A DNA stretch of 64,000 nt, from positions 19,634,912 through 19,698,911 of the forward strand of contig OZ012688.1 of NCBI GenBank assembly GCA_963942565.1, in the 5' to 3' direction. Both the position numbers and the translations under genes were made by a program. This document shows, one piece after another, positions 33,379 to 44,808 of the stretch; position 1 is the stretch's first letter; each line of letters starts with the position of its first letter. The stretch comes from Maea johnstoni. Its lineage: Eukaryota > Annelida > Polychaeta > Spionida > Magelonidae. The notes under the pieces were generated by a model, which saw nothing but the letters and a program-made list of their open reading frames with translations, was not told the DNA's origin and ran no database searches.

Positions 33379-33631
33379 CAGGGCGCAACATAAACCACTT
33401 TCCCACATTGCAAGTTGCAAGTGAATTCGGCAAAAAACAGCAACCGAGCAAGCAGAATAAGACCCTAACTTGCCCCGCTCGGCAAGTAATATTTTGAGTC
33501 CTCGCAATGTAACTCAACTTTGTTTAAAAGAGTGGTGGGGCAAGTGGAGGTGCCGGCAGGGCAAGTAAAATTTAGGGGCAGCTTGCCCTGCTTATCAGCA
33601 AGTAATGTTTTAAAACCTATGTTGTACCCTG
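33379..33631 (+). repeat. MITE abutting the 3' end of the - strand zinc-finger gene
   Basis: Left end CAGGGCGCAACATAAACC and right end ACCTATGTTGTACCCTG are inverted. TACTT flanks both sides (33374-33378 and 33632-33636). The interior has TTGCCC-type inverted blocks. It ends 16 bp from the stop codon of the neighbouring gene. Confidence 0.7.
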
Positions 33632-33635
33632 TACT

Positions 33636-33641
33636 TTTATT
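33636..33641 (-). terminator. Possible poly(A) signal of the - strand zinc-finger gene
   Basis: AATAAA on the - strand begins 6 nt after the stop codon and overlaps the MITE flank. Using it would put the 3' end inside the MITE and give a very short 3' UTR. A distal site cannot be excluded. Confidence 0.35.
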
Positions 33642-33647
33642 TTGCCG

Positions 33648-36600
33648 TTATCCATTTTGCTGCCACTCTGTAACGCAGATGCCTGACTGGCAGTAGAACT
33701 TGGGGATGTTGAAGTGGACGACCCGGTGCTTCAACAACGTTGCGTTCCTATTCGTGCTGTAGCTACACAAGTCGCACACGTGCTTCCCCTGCCCAGCGTG
33801 GCCCAATAGGTGGCGCTGCAGCATCGCAGAGTCCTTGTCACGATACGGACAATGATCACATGCAAACATTGCACCATCCCCGGAAGAGAAGTCCTCCTGA
33901 ACTTTGTTTTTAGTGATGTTGGTTTTCGTTTTTTTGTTGCTGGCTTTCCGTTTCGCAATTTTCGCGTCCTCCCGAGAATCGGTGATTTGTTTCATGGCGC
34001 GACCAATCCTGGAGACTTTGCTTGGTGGTGGGTGATTCACCCCAGAGGAAGTGTCGTCACACGGGCTTGGTGCGGTCCGTTTCATTGGACTGCACATCCT
34101 TGCCTTGTTCGAGGTACTAGATCCTGCGACGTCTCTACTGGTGTGCCTGTAGAACCTGTCAATTGGCAGCAGAGGATTTTGAGCGGGACTACACACTTTA
34201 GCATCTCTGCTGTTGTCTTTGACTTCTGGGTTGTATGCTTCGCCATTTAGTCCTGAAAACGAAGCTCTTTCGCTTGATGGGCAGCTGGAGTTCATATTCT
34301 GCGAATCAGCAGAATAAGGATAGTGCCCATAACTGCCACTAGAGGGCCTGCTTTTCCCTGCTCCTTTCAGGCAAGGTGACTTGCCAGATACCTGTAGGTT
34401 ATCACCCAACGCCTCAGCTGTCATCCCAGCCTTTCTGAAGCCTCTTTTACATGTACACACATGGCTCTCTGTGAGTTGCATTCCTTTTTTAGATTTGTAT
34501 CCTTTCTTTCTGTGATTTTGTGTCGGTTTTGACCTCTCTGTATGGCAAAAGTCACAATAATCCAAATCCATTCCAGGGACTCCATCTTTGAGAATGTTGC
34601 CATTGCTCTCATTCCTGCCATCATGATCAATCTCATCTATACCATTTGACTCCATCATCAATTGACCAGTCCTTTTTTCAGTTTGTTTGTTTCGAGAACC
34701 TCCGTGCCCCACACACACTTTCTCTTTCCCCCTTTTGACAACAACATCACTGGAAATACCAGGATCCAAATCCTTTCCTTTGCGCTTGACGCAATCCTGA
34801 TCACTTTTTTCTTCTTCAGTTACTGAAGAGTTCCACTCCTCAGCGGAGCCTCTCTTCCATTTCCACCGATCGACCCAGCAGTGGCTGACGTGGATATGCA
34901 TCTTGATTCCCTTCGAGGAGAGTTTTTTGGTCGGGCACAAGGTGCAGGAATACACCCCTTTCTTGTTGACCGTCCAAGTGTGGTGGTTCATTGTACAACC
35001 TTCCTTGGCAAGGTTTTTCAGAGCCATCTTATTTTGATCGCAAACTTTGCTGTCGGTCTTAGATTTGCCCACCCCTTTCTCATCATGTGAATCCTGTTTC
35101 TGTTCTTGCTTTCCTTTGGACACACTCTTCTTTTCTTTTGGATCATGATTAAATCTATTGATGGGATTTTGCTCAGATTTTTCTTGCTTTTCACCAGGTA
35201 TCCTCTTGCTTTCTTTTGGATTGTGATTGAATCTCTCATGTGAATCCTGCTGAACTTTATCTTGCATGTCTCCAGACAAACTCTTCACTTCCGGTTGGTG
35301 ACACAGTTTCTCATGAGAATTTTGCTCCCCCTTTTCATTCTCCTTTCCAATCAAACTGTTTTCCATTGAGTGATGATAGAGTTGCTCATGGACGTCCTTA
35401 TACCTTAGCATATTACTGCGATAGCTGCACCGGGAGCACTTAAAGCGACCGCGCCTCTTGTGGCACTTCATGTGCTGTCGCCATGTGATCTCCACCTCAC
35501 ACCTGAAGTCACAGAGAGTGCAGGAGAACAGTGTCGGAGCACTGCTGACACCTGGTGTTGACCGATGCTGGATCAGGTGCGCAGGATTCTTTTGCTTCCT
35601 CTCTTTCTCAGCAGGAGGCGCTGCTGCAATGCCAACGTGATGAGGAACGAGGAACTGTTTCCTTTTGGGCAGTGTATTTCCTTGTGTAGGTGTGATGCTG
35701 GAATTATTTTCACCAGGACTGTTGGAGACAGACTCCCTCCTCTGCACTACTTTAATATTTGCTGATGGAACATTACCATTGCAGTTATTTCCTATGCTTT
35801 TTTTCATCACTATTGTACTGTCCATTTCACTTATTTCACCAATAGATCCTCCCTGCTGTGTCATATCAGAATTCTTCCCAGCGCTATTTCCCAGGAAGTT
35901 GTTTCTGACGCCATCCTCCCTACGAGGTGTGACCAGTTCTCGGTGGTAGCGCCATTCGTGACTTGCCAGGGGGCCTTTCCAAGCTGTCTGATAGGGACAG
36001 AACATACAGTGCAAGACCTGCCTCTGACCAACCTGTGAGGAGTACCTTTCCACAGCTTCCACCCCAGCAGCAGCAGCAGCAGCTTCTGAGTCGGAATATT
36101 TGGGAGGGGGACGTACCTCTTTCACCCTCAACATTTCCGTTGGAACAATCTCCTTTCCCTGTGAATCGGGGTCATCGAGTGCAACAGGATTCTTCCTCGC
36201 CACCTCCTGATTGGTTAAAGGAGTCGCTCCATCCTCGTCTTGGTCTCCGGTACCACTGCATGCTGTGAGACTCCCATGCGCTTCACTAACATCTTGAATA
36301 ACACCCACTGCAGAATTATTCATCACGTCTTGATTTATATCAGTATTGATTGACGCATTGCCATTGTTGGTTGCAATTTCTGCCGTCCCAGTACTTCGTC
36401 CTGATATTTTGCCTGCGTCATTGTTTGATGGGTTCTTATTACTTTCTTGAGCTTCCAAAATTGTACTAGATCCATTATGCTCCCTTCTTGTAGTTTCTTC
36501 CTCAGTCCGCCTGACAGGAAATGTCAGGCTTTTTACATTACTGGGAGCAGCTGGGAGGACACCCAAGATCACAGACCCCCTAGCAGTAGGGACTAGGCTC

Positions 36601-37042
36601 ACATAGTAGTCTGGAAGGCTTGTATCACACACCAGATCTTGTAGAGAGGAGATAGGCGCAAATACACCCTGTTCATATAAACCTACATTACATTGCTGAT
36701 CATCAATACCTCCCCTATATCTATCATCATATCTAGCACTGGCCCCCTGGTGGGAGTTGCTGGAACTAAAATCAAATGAATGACCACCAGAGAACCTTGT
36801 TCCTTGCAATCTACTCCCATTCACGCCATTTGGATTCTTGGCTTCGTTGCTGTCAACCAATGAGAGCGCGGCTATACTCGGGCCACAATATCCCGCACTG
36901 ACTTCGTACTGCAGCGAGCGCTCCTCTACGGCTGATGAGGCAGAGTGGTACCGACATGTGGGCTTCGCAGGAATGCTGTCACGAGAGGTAGAGGGCGCTG
37001 CCGTATCGCCATGCAATGGCGTGTCTTTACCCTCCTGGATAC
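33648..37042 (-). CDS. Zinc-finger gene last coding exon (1130 codons)
   Basis: Acceptor TTTCATTTACAG (AG at 37044-37043), then GT completing a Gly codon and IQEGKDTPLHGDTAAP. It carries six of the seven fingers. Residues about 625-730 hold three to four imperfect 30-residue repeats (SHERFNHNPKESKR, INRFNHDPKEKKS types). The C-terminus ends FYCQSGICVTEWQQNG and TAA. Confidence 0.92.
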
Positions 37043-40000
37043 CTGTAAATGAAAGAAGGTCAAGCAATAAGTCCTGCCATTGATGAAGCTTTTACGGCAA
37101 TGCAATTATCAATCAAAAGTTTAACTAATTTTGGATTTTAATGTGGTCTGTTTTAATTTTCACTGAAATTTAAAGAAATTGCAAGGAAAATTGCTGTCTC
37201 GCACCACTGCTCAGGCTCAAAACCTCTCAGGACATGTTAGAAAGATGCCATTGATTTGGGTCTTGACAGTGTTTATTGTTGGGTGCTCTAGTTTCCTCCA
37301 CTATTTACAACTTCAATTGACTAGGGCAGAAAAGGTGGCAATTACAAAAGTTCCATAACCAAAATTTCAACCCAAATCAGTAATGGCACTTTCACTATTC
37401 ACAGGCTTGAATCTTATAGGGTTAAGCTGGCTAACAAGGCTTTCATACATTCTTAATCCTGGCCAATGTACTTTGAAGCTCAGCAAGGCGGAAGTGTAGC
37501 ACGGCAACTTAACCCTTCCAATGCTGAGGCATCTTTTGTCCAAAGCACAATGACGCAAAGACTTTTGAAAATGATCTCAACCCTGCCATGTTGGTATTCA
37601 TTGGGAAGCTCTCGCTGAGAACTTTCAGATGAGTACCCATATGGCAGGGTTTCAGTTATTTTTCAGGTTTTTTGCATCATTTTCTATCGGCAAAATTAGC
37701 CACCAGCAGCATAAGGGTTAAGCTAGTTTTTTTTATCATCTGGCTATTGTCAGAGCAATTTAACTACTCATAATACTAGCTCTAAACTACAAAAAATAAT
37801 ATGCTAGTATATTGGGATGGGGGCAGATTAGATGGTACTACATCGGTATATGTTGGCTCTTCACTTTTCTTACATAACGTTTCTGTTTGGTGCTGTTGAA
37901 ATTTATTGTAATCTCTTTTTTTAAGTGATATGCTATGTACAAGAATTCATTGCAGTGCTAAGGGTTCCTCTGCTTTTAACAACTAGCTATTCACAAATAA
38001 GCCTCTTCTTGGCACGAAAAACTATGATAAACGACGTTCCTAATCCAAATGTTCATACGTACAGATTTGCTGAAAGCCCTTCAGGATCAACCTACATCTT
38101 TGGAGCTTTTGTTAAACATGCTGCAAGATTGATTGATTGACTAAATTCTTTTTGGCTACCTTTTGTATGAATGTCTATAGTGAAATGCTTTCTAATCATT
38201 GAACACCCCAAGCTGCTACAGGATGATGATGACCTCAACAACAGCTTGTACTGAGTCAAAATGATAAATCAGTTTGAGATCCAGGATAGGATACTGCAGT
38301 AGAACACACATATGACGCGTGTCCCAAATATAGCGAATTGGGGAGTTTTCGCATCATAGCATATCTTTATGTTAGCGATGGTAGCCGCCGCTGACAGCAC
38401 CAGTACAGTAGGAAAAAAGTACAGCGTTTTCATATATAGCGAAGCGGAACCTCACGCTATGTACGCTATATATAAACAGACGCGTACATTGTGTGTTCTA
38501 CAGTACTAGTATGGTATAAAACAGAAATATTTGTAGAGTTGCCTAGGGAGTCACTTAAGTTATCGCTTTCAACATTATAAGGTGTCTTATGGGGTTAATT
38601 TGTGAAATTAGGGTCATTTTAAGATTTACACATAAGTTTAAGCCTTCAGCCTTTATCTCATAATCAGATGAACTAGGACTATCTAGGCCGTCAGTTAGCT
38701 GAAAAAGAGGCCAAACGTCACAGAACCTCTCATAGACTAGTAGGGGTGGGGTCTTGGCCTATTTCTCAAAAGTGAATTTTGCCAAAATATGGTTGTTTCA
38801 AACATGCATTTTGGACATTGAATGTTTGTGGATTTGCTTGAAATCTGGCATATTTATAGAGTATCTTAAAGGGTATCACTTTTTTCCAATGTGACTTTGT
38901 TCTCAAGTTATGCAATCTTATATAGAGAAAATGTAGCTAGCCAGTAATTAATACACAAGCACCCTGAAAAAGATCACCAGCTAACCAAAGGAGCACCCCC
39001 TTCTCTCAGATTTTTGAGACACAGTGAGCAGTCTGAGAGAAATGCATTTGACCACTCAGCCATGGAGGCAGCCCCAAATAGAATAGGCAATGGAGGGTAG
39101 GTAGTCCGTTTAACCAATTGATTGTGATTATTGTGTCCCACAAAAGGATCCTATTGTAATTCAATGCTGTATGTCAGTTATTCCGGTTCACTTTTCCAGG
39201 AGGTGTGAAATAATCAGACAAAATGTGAGATTGTCCAAAGGGCAACCTCACATTTCAGGTTGCCCATTCAACAATCTCAAAGTTCAGTGACTGCACAGCA
39301 GATTCAAACATATAAATTCTCTAAGCAGATGGTGATGAACCAAGTGGCTTTCAGAAATCCCAATCGGCAATTCCTCTTTTCTGTCAAATTACCTTAAGGG
39401 CAATCTAAAAAAATATCAAAAGTCATACCAAGACCCATTTCTTATAACTACACACCTTATACTGGGATCGTTTTTATATTTATATTTGTATCATGATCAG
39501 GGTTAGACTTTGCCAGGGACCCAGGGGCATATGCCCCTAGATTTTGCTGTGGGCCCCAAGATTTTTCAGACTAGGGGCCCGAAATAGTATATTTATAATA
39601 ATACGGAAATCCTGTTTTGGACGACTAAATTTATCAAAAGACCTTTTTGGTCAGACCCTGATAATACATCTTTTATATCTGTTTAAAATGAATGCTAGTG
39701 AGCATTTTTTGGATATAAAGAGCAGTCTCGCACCACCTTTTTTTTATGTTGGAAGCCTTTGAATGAACCAGGACATATTCTAAGTACATAGCAAAAAATT
39801 ACAGATATCAAACGGTTGATGAATATTTTGGTCAATCGTTTGCTGTCCGTTTGTTCACATATGGTTGACCGATATATCGGACACCGAATGTTCCTGTGCA
39901 CTGGAACATTTGTGCACAAATTGTCAACCGATCATTTGTGCACAAACGGTTGAAAAATATTACGGTCAACCATTTGCTGTCCAAGGAATGCTTATTTGTA

Positions 40001-42973
40001 ACCTGCATATAAATTCAAATAAAAGATATAGATGTATATGAAAAGCCTTGTTGTCCTTGATACTTATGGTACATTACAATACCCCATTATGTCTCTGAAT
40101 AACATTCACCATTTGCTGTATCCGACAGCAAACTGTTGACCAATGTTTAAATGCACAAACGGTCGCATGGGAACATTTATATCAGTTTGCAGTCCGAAAT
40201 CTTTTGCAGTGTACCAAACAATCAATAGATGTACAATCAAACCTCTATTAAGCGACCGCTCTAGAGAATTGTGTAAAGTGGTCTCTTAAAGAGGTGGTCT
40301 CTCAAGAAGGGGTTGGGGAACTGAGTGAGGTTATGAAAGAACAAAGAATTTCTAACAATGACCAGGTATTGAGGTTTTTATGTTTAGCTGCAGTTGTTGA
40401 AATTTCTTCATTAATATTTTAAGATTAAACAATTTGGCATATAGCCATTCAAGTGGCGGTTGAATGAAGGGCCATTTACTATTAGGGATTTAATGTTTGT
40501 TTTTAAAACCAAGGTAAAATATACAGGGAATAGCCTTGGGGGGATCGGAAAGTGGTAGTTCACAGAAAATGGTCGTTTAAGAGAAGTGGTTGTTTGTACA
40601 AGTTTGACTGTACATACTTCAACTAGCAACTAATCATGTCATTAGGGGACCGTAGGGGTGAACTGGAGGAAAATTGGAGGACCAGTAATCTACAAATATT
40701 ACTGGTCCTGATGTCCTGTATTCAAAAAATCAAGTCTAAACCTCTGATACCCCACTACGTTAAATGTTGCTATTTTGCTTTACATTTACATCTAATACAG
40801 CATGGAGAAGAGAAAAAATACATCATAAAATAAAATAAATTCCCTACCTACCTACCCTATTTATTTCTAGCATGTACTAGGAAACAAACATATTTTTTGT
40901 TTAGGCCTGACTACCTGTAGCAGTGCTAGTTTACAGGGAGTGAAGGAGACACCTTGACTCCCTAACACCAGAGTTTTGCCAAAATGGCACCCAGTCGTAT
41001 TTTGTAAGATTTTCTGTACTTGTTAAGTCCAAGGAAAAATTTCAAAGCTTCCGTCATACCAGACAATACAGACAAAAAATTAAGCAAAGAAAAAAACTTT
41101 GTCTTGCCATGTCAATAGACATAAGACAGGGTTGGTATAATTATTCTTATAAATTGATCTTTTAACCCCCAAAATTTCATAAATCCTCAGTTTTGACCCC
41201 CTGTCACCAAATCGGAGTAAGATCCTGCAAGTTGTGGTCTGGAACAAATCCAGGCCTCAACACTACCTGGCATCTATACTGGTCCTGCAAAATGTTTACT
41301 GGTCCTACAAATTTTTCTTTAACATAAAATTTACCGACAACATTTATTTTTATTTATTTTATCATCATTTATTTCAAAAACATTTGGGACATTCTTGAGG
41401 GGAAACGTGTTAACAAGAATGTCCCCAAATGTTTACTGGCCCGGAAGGACCGGTTGAGGTCTTTTTTACTGGCCCAAAGTCATTTTGGGGATTTTTTTTT
41501 ACTGGCCTGGGGTTCACTGTTAGCGTCGAGCCCTGAAATCAACTCTTACCATTTCCTGAGTGTCTTCCAAGAGCTGTTGTGTTTTCTGCTACGGCTCCTG
41601 CTACTCCTGTATCGCTGTGATCAGCATCAGGGGCTGCCGAGCAGGAACTGCTTCCACCTCTATTCCTCTCCTGCTCCTCTTTCCCATCCCCATGCTTCAG
41701 CTTCGTATGAAGATCCACCAAGCGTTTGTACCTAAAAAATCACCAATTCCATCAGCTGCTGTTATGCGGTAAGGGGGTGAACGAAAATGCAATACAAATG
41801 TACTCATGAATAAATGGACAATTTAGGACAAACTTGTCATGACTGGTAAATTGATACTTGAATGTACTTGCCTCCCCCCCCCCCCCCCCCCCAAAAAAAA
41901 AAAAAAGAATTGCACTCGCCAAGCAAAACTTGTTGTTTGTATATCTTTATATATCATCTTTTAAGGGTATATTTTCATTGTTAATATACATGAGCCTGGG
42001 TTGAAATAAAGGAATTTCATCTGTGCATTTCATATAATTCATAATTCGATCCTAGTAAAATTTTGGAATTTTATAAACCATGTCAGCAGGGCCTCAGCCA
42101 GGATCTTTAAAATGCCTGTCCAAAACAGCAATTCCATGATTTCTGCCCGTCAAGATTTAGCTACTCATCTACTTCAGATCCAAAAAAAAAAGTTTTTCAG
42201 ATAACTGCTGTCCAAAAGACAGGTAGGACGGGTCCTGGCGAAGTCCCTGCATGTCGGGCACATAATAGTTGAATACTAACTTTTACCTGCCATGGCAAGC
42301 AGGCAAGCACATCAAATGCCAGTGCCTGCATGGTGGTTAATACAAATAATATATTCCTGAATACATTTATTTTATCAAAGTTTGTACAACTCTACCTACA
42401 TACATGCAAACCATGAACTGATATGCAACCCTTCTTTATACACATTCAGTGTTCAAATGCTACAACCAACAGACCTATGTTACCAACAGAAAGTGCCACT
42501 TTTGCACACATTTTTGGCTTTATGAAGACATTTTAATTACAATTTGGAAAAAGAACCAATAACTTGGTTAGCCAGTTTTCTTTTCAATTAAAAATATTCC
42601 CAAACCCAGACTTAAAAAATGCTTTACTCCATTGTACTTGCATCTCAGCTGCATTTGCTGATTCATTGTTTAGTTGAAAAATAAAGGTGGTTGTCATATT
42701 TCCAAGAGATATTTTGGCTGCTGCTATAGCTGAGTGGTCTAATGTATTGCACACTGACTGCTCTTAAGCAAAATTAGAAAATCAATTAAGGGAGAGTTGT
42801 AGGTTGGGTTCTAAGAAACATTTCTATATCAAGCACTTTTTTTTAGAAATATGCTTTTGTTAGAGATTTACATCCATCAAAATAGTCAAGCAAGTTTGTT
42901 TTTTTGTTACAAGGCCTGATAAGATCAAAATCACCTACCTGCTCCTGTAGCAGCAGAATCTGCATATCAACAT
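33648..42973 (-). CDS. Multi-C2H2 zinc-finger protein, three coding exons (1203 aa)
   Basis: A probable nuclear DNA-binding regulator. Coding exons in transcript order: 42973-42939, 41731-41550 and 37042-33648. Phases agree: phase 2 gives Arg from AG+G, phase 1 gives Gly from G+GT. The ATG at 42973-42971 follows an in-frame TAA 15 nt upstream. Finger 1 (C4, C7, H20, H25; MLICRFCCYRSRYKRLVDLH) is split by the first intron. Further fingers lie at about 416-440, 577-600, 605-628, 770-793, 1131-1153 and 1158-1180. A possible Cys/His cluster, DYCDFCHTE, lies at about residue 910. Long Ser, Asn, Lys and Glu-rich disordered linkers separate them. Finger style (CDLCSYST, CPYRDKD) recalls the REST/ZNF-type single-strand-spaced fingers, but I do not recognise an ortholog. 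The frame runs upstream of 37042 into the intron (MLDLLSFT), which should not be used as a start. Confidence 0.88.
37190..37340 (+). repeat. SINE family S1 fragment (copy 3)
   Basis: A decayed 3' part: CACCACTGCTCAGGCTCAAA, GGACATGTTAGAAAGATGCC, TCTAGTTTCCTCCACTATTT. The A-box end is missing. Confidence 0.65.
37513..37717 (-). repeat. TTAA-flanked MITE, family A copy 11
   Basis: Inverse orientation with perfect TTAA (37509-37512 and 37718-37721). Ends CCCTTCCAATGCTGAGGCAT and CCAGCAGCATAAGGG. Confidence 0.9.
38292..38505 (+). repeat. TA-type foldback MITE (about 214 bp)
   Basis: Left TACTGCAGTAGAACACAC and right GTGTGTTCTACAGTA are inverted apart from a 2-bp indel. Both flank ACGCGT blocks and inner ATATAGCG/CGCTATAT repeats. 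Confidence 0.75.
40234..40610 (+). repeat. Mariner-like MITE with TA target (377 bp)
   Basis: The left end CAATCAAACCTCTATTAAGC and right end AGTTTGACTG are inverted. GCGACC / GGTCG blocks follow. TA is on both sides (40232-40233 and 40611-40612). Such CAGTCAAACCTC-type ends are typical of Tc1/mariner-related MITEs. Confidence 0.85.
40660..41530 (+). repeat. Dispersed repeat rich in ACTGGTCCT motifs
   Basis: Contains TACTGGTCCTGCAAA, TACTGGCCCGGAAGGACC and TTTACTGGCCCAAAG blocks and CATCATTTATTTCAAAAACA. Related sequence lies at 44190-44440 in the same gene. The ends are not clear and no coding frame is seen. Confidence 0.5.
41550..41731 (-). CDS. Zinc-finger gene middle coding exon
   Basis: Acceptor TGATTTTTTAG (AG at 41733-41732) and donor GTAAGAGT from 41549. 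The 182 nt encode YKRLVDLHTKLKHGDGKEEQ, completing finger 1, then a Ser/Ala-rich linker ending GRHSGN-G. No ATG is needed here; the frame continues from the upstream exon. Confidence 0.9.
41876..41906 (+). repeat. Poly-C / poly-A tract
   Basis: About 18 C followed by about 14 A in the intron of the - strand gene; its length is likely variable. Confidence 0.95.
42087..42249 (-). repeat. hAT-like MITE, 8521 family, internally deleted copy
   Basis: Ends CAGGGCCTCAGCCAGGA and TCCTGGCGAAGTCCCTG. Flanks CATGTCAG (42079-42086) and CATGTCGG (42250-42257) fit an 8-bp duplication with one change. At 163 bp, it is about half the length of the 312-bp copies. Confidence 0.82.
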
Positions 42974-43094
42974 TTCCACTTCAGTCTCTTATTGTAGATG
43001 TTAAAAGCACACATCTATATCCACAGCAACTTTTTTGTCACAGGATCTGATCATGAAAGAACAGTTGATCTCATCCGAAAGTCAGAGCTTGTGT
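42939..43094 (-). CDS. Zinc-finger gene start-codon exon
   Basis: Acceptor CTGTTTTACAG (AG at 43096-43095) and donor GTAGGTGA from 42938. Only the last 35 nt are coding: MLICRFCCYRS plus AG. The in-frame TAA upstream of the ATG marks 42974-43094 as 5' UTR, so a further upstream non-coding exon is expected. Confidence 0.85.
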
Positions 43095-43810
43095 CTGTAA
43101 AACAGTGATTAAGATTATTTTTAAAGCAAAATGAACAAAAAGGTGGGCCTTCTGGCCCTGAAAAATTCAAATCCGGACAACGAATGGACGACCAGCAAAA
43201 ATCATGCAAAAATGGTCCTCAACCCGCTGCCAATATGAAACCTGAAAAACTTGTTCACAACTCTCGATCCCATGTTTAACCATTTCTTGTCTGTGTTGCC
43301 CCCAAAAGGCCAGCCTGTATTACTGATTGGGAAAATTGTTCTGACCAAGGCGTATTTAAAAAAATCTTTATCGAAACTCAAACAATTATTCTCCTTTCAT
43401 TTGTGTAGTCATACTTAATATAAAAGTTATGTCCAAAATATAACCAATTCACACACTTCAGTTAAAAAAATAAAATGTTTTTTAATGTTTAATAGGGAAA
43501 AAATAGCAGGGGGCACTTTTTCAAATTGTGGTGCAACCAGGTTCTCTGCCAGGATTTAGACAATGTGCGCTCAAAATGAACGATTTTTCATTTTTGAGTT
43601 ATTTTTTTTCAAAGACCACAATTTATTCATATTCAACAATTATGACTATGGTTTAACTTATTGAGAAAGGGCATGTTTTTCTTGTGCACTGTCATGGGAA
43701 TTACATTAAGAAGGAAATATTCTATTATGCGCTTTATTTGGCATTTCAAGTAATTCCTAACAAAAATTGGATGTCCTGGCTTATGTGGATTATTATGCGA
43801 ATTAAGATGG

Positions 43811-43936
43811 GGCAGATGGCCTTGTGTTGATTTTGGCTGAGGCCTGAATATCCTTTGGTTGGCTGAGGCTGCCAAGGCTGAAGCCAACCAAAGGACCTTA
43901 TGGACAAAGCTATAAATCAACACAAGGCCATCTGCC
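43811..43936. repeat. Hairpin element with perfect 23-bp arms
   Basis: GGCAGATGGCCTTGTGTTGA at 43811 is repeated inverted at 43914-43936. A second inner inverted pair, TCCTTTGGTTGGCT / AGCCAACCAAAGGA, brings the fold to most of the 126 bp. Confidence 0.85.
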
Positions 43937-44497
43937 AATATCAGTAATTATTATAGCATGCCAGAATATATAAAATTTATTGATACTCTTACTTAATTAT
44001 GATTTGATGATGTACCAGTAAGGGGCTTGGCAGCCATCTTATTAAGTCGTCTGTTTGGAGTCAGAGGCAGAGTATCATGGGAGCTTTTTTTGGCATATGT
44101 AATTAACTACAAACAAAACCTCATTTTAGAAAAAAAAATATTTATGTACTTTGACTCTTTTTTCCTGGCTAAATGTTTTGTTATCATAGCAACAGGCTGC
44201 GTAGAATACCAGCCTGAAGGCACTGCAGGCCCCAACCTAACTCACAATATTACTGGCCCCATAGGACCAGTAGGATCTAGTATCTACTGGTACAGCAATA
44301 TTTTTGCTGGTCCTAATTATTTTTTTTAACATATAAACGAAAAAAAAACATTCATTTTTTATATAAATTATTTCATCTTCATTTATTTCAAAAACTTTGG
44401 GGCCAGCTCACTGTTGGCATCAAGCTGAAATGGCATGTATTGCTTATTGCAGGTTGCTCTAGTCCCCTGAATATTGAATGTTTGGTTTCCTCATGGA

Positions 44498-44808
44498 CAG
44501 TCTTAGCCAGCATGGTATCTGGGCTTCATTTGGACACACACAACCTAAAAAATGATCCTTCAGGAGTCAGGACACCCTCATTTCTTTGTGAGTAATTTCT
44601 TAGAGTCAGTTTCAAGAAAATAATTGAATTTTTCTACCTTAATACAGTTCCCATGACATTTTATGAGGACATTATAGCTTAGTTTAATAAATAATAACTT
44701 TTCTGATTTTAATCTGAGTTTATTGTTGCCTCCCTTAAAAAAAAGACTCCCGAAAACATAACAATTGCCAATTTTGGGCACCTAGTTTCTAAATCCTGGC
44801 TGACCCTG
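44498..44808 (-). repeat. hAT-like MITE, GGGTGTCC subfamily, copy 2
   Basis: CAGTCTTAGCCAGCATGG at the left and TCCTGGCTGACCCTG at the right, about 311 bp. The inner block GGACACCCTCATTT matches the subfamily. The target duplication is not clear. Confidence 0.65.

Larger units (their letters stand above)
37043..41549 (-). other. Intron of the - strand zinc-finger gene
   Basis: About 4.5 kb with consensus ends. It holds a SINE fragment, a family A MITE, two TA-type MITEs and repeated ACTGGTCCT-rich sequence (about 40660-41500, related to 44190-44440). No further exon is needed by the phases. Confidence 0.75.

Noticed and set aside
37043-37067. ATG at 37067 as the start of the - strand zinc-finger protein
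   Set aside because: A consensus acceptor (TTTCATTTACAG) ends at 37043, and the frame joins in phase to two upstream exons that complete a canonical first finger.
39500-39660. Possible TIR element starting CAGGGTTAGACTTTGCC
   Set aside because: A CAGACCCTG end is present, but the flanks do not match and the interior could not be tied to another copy.
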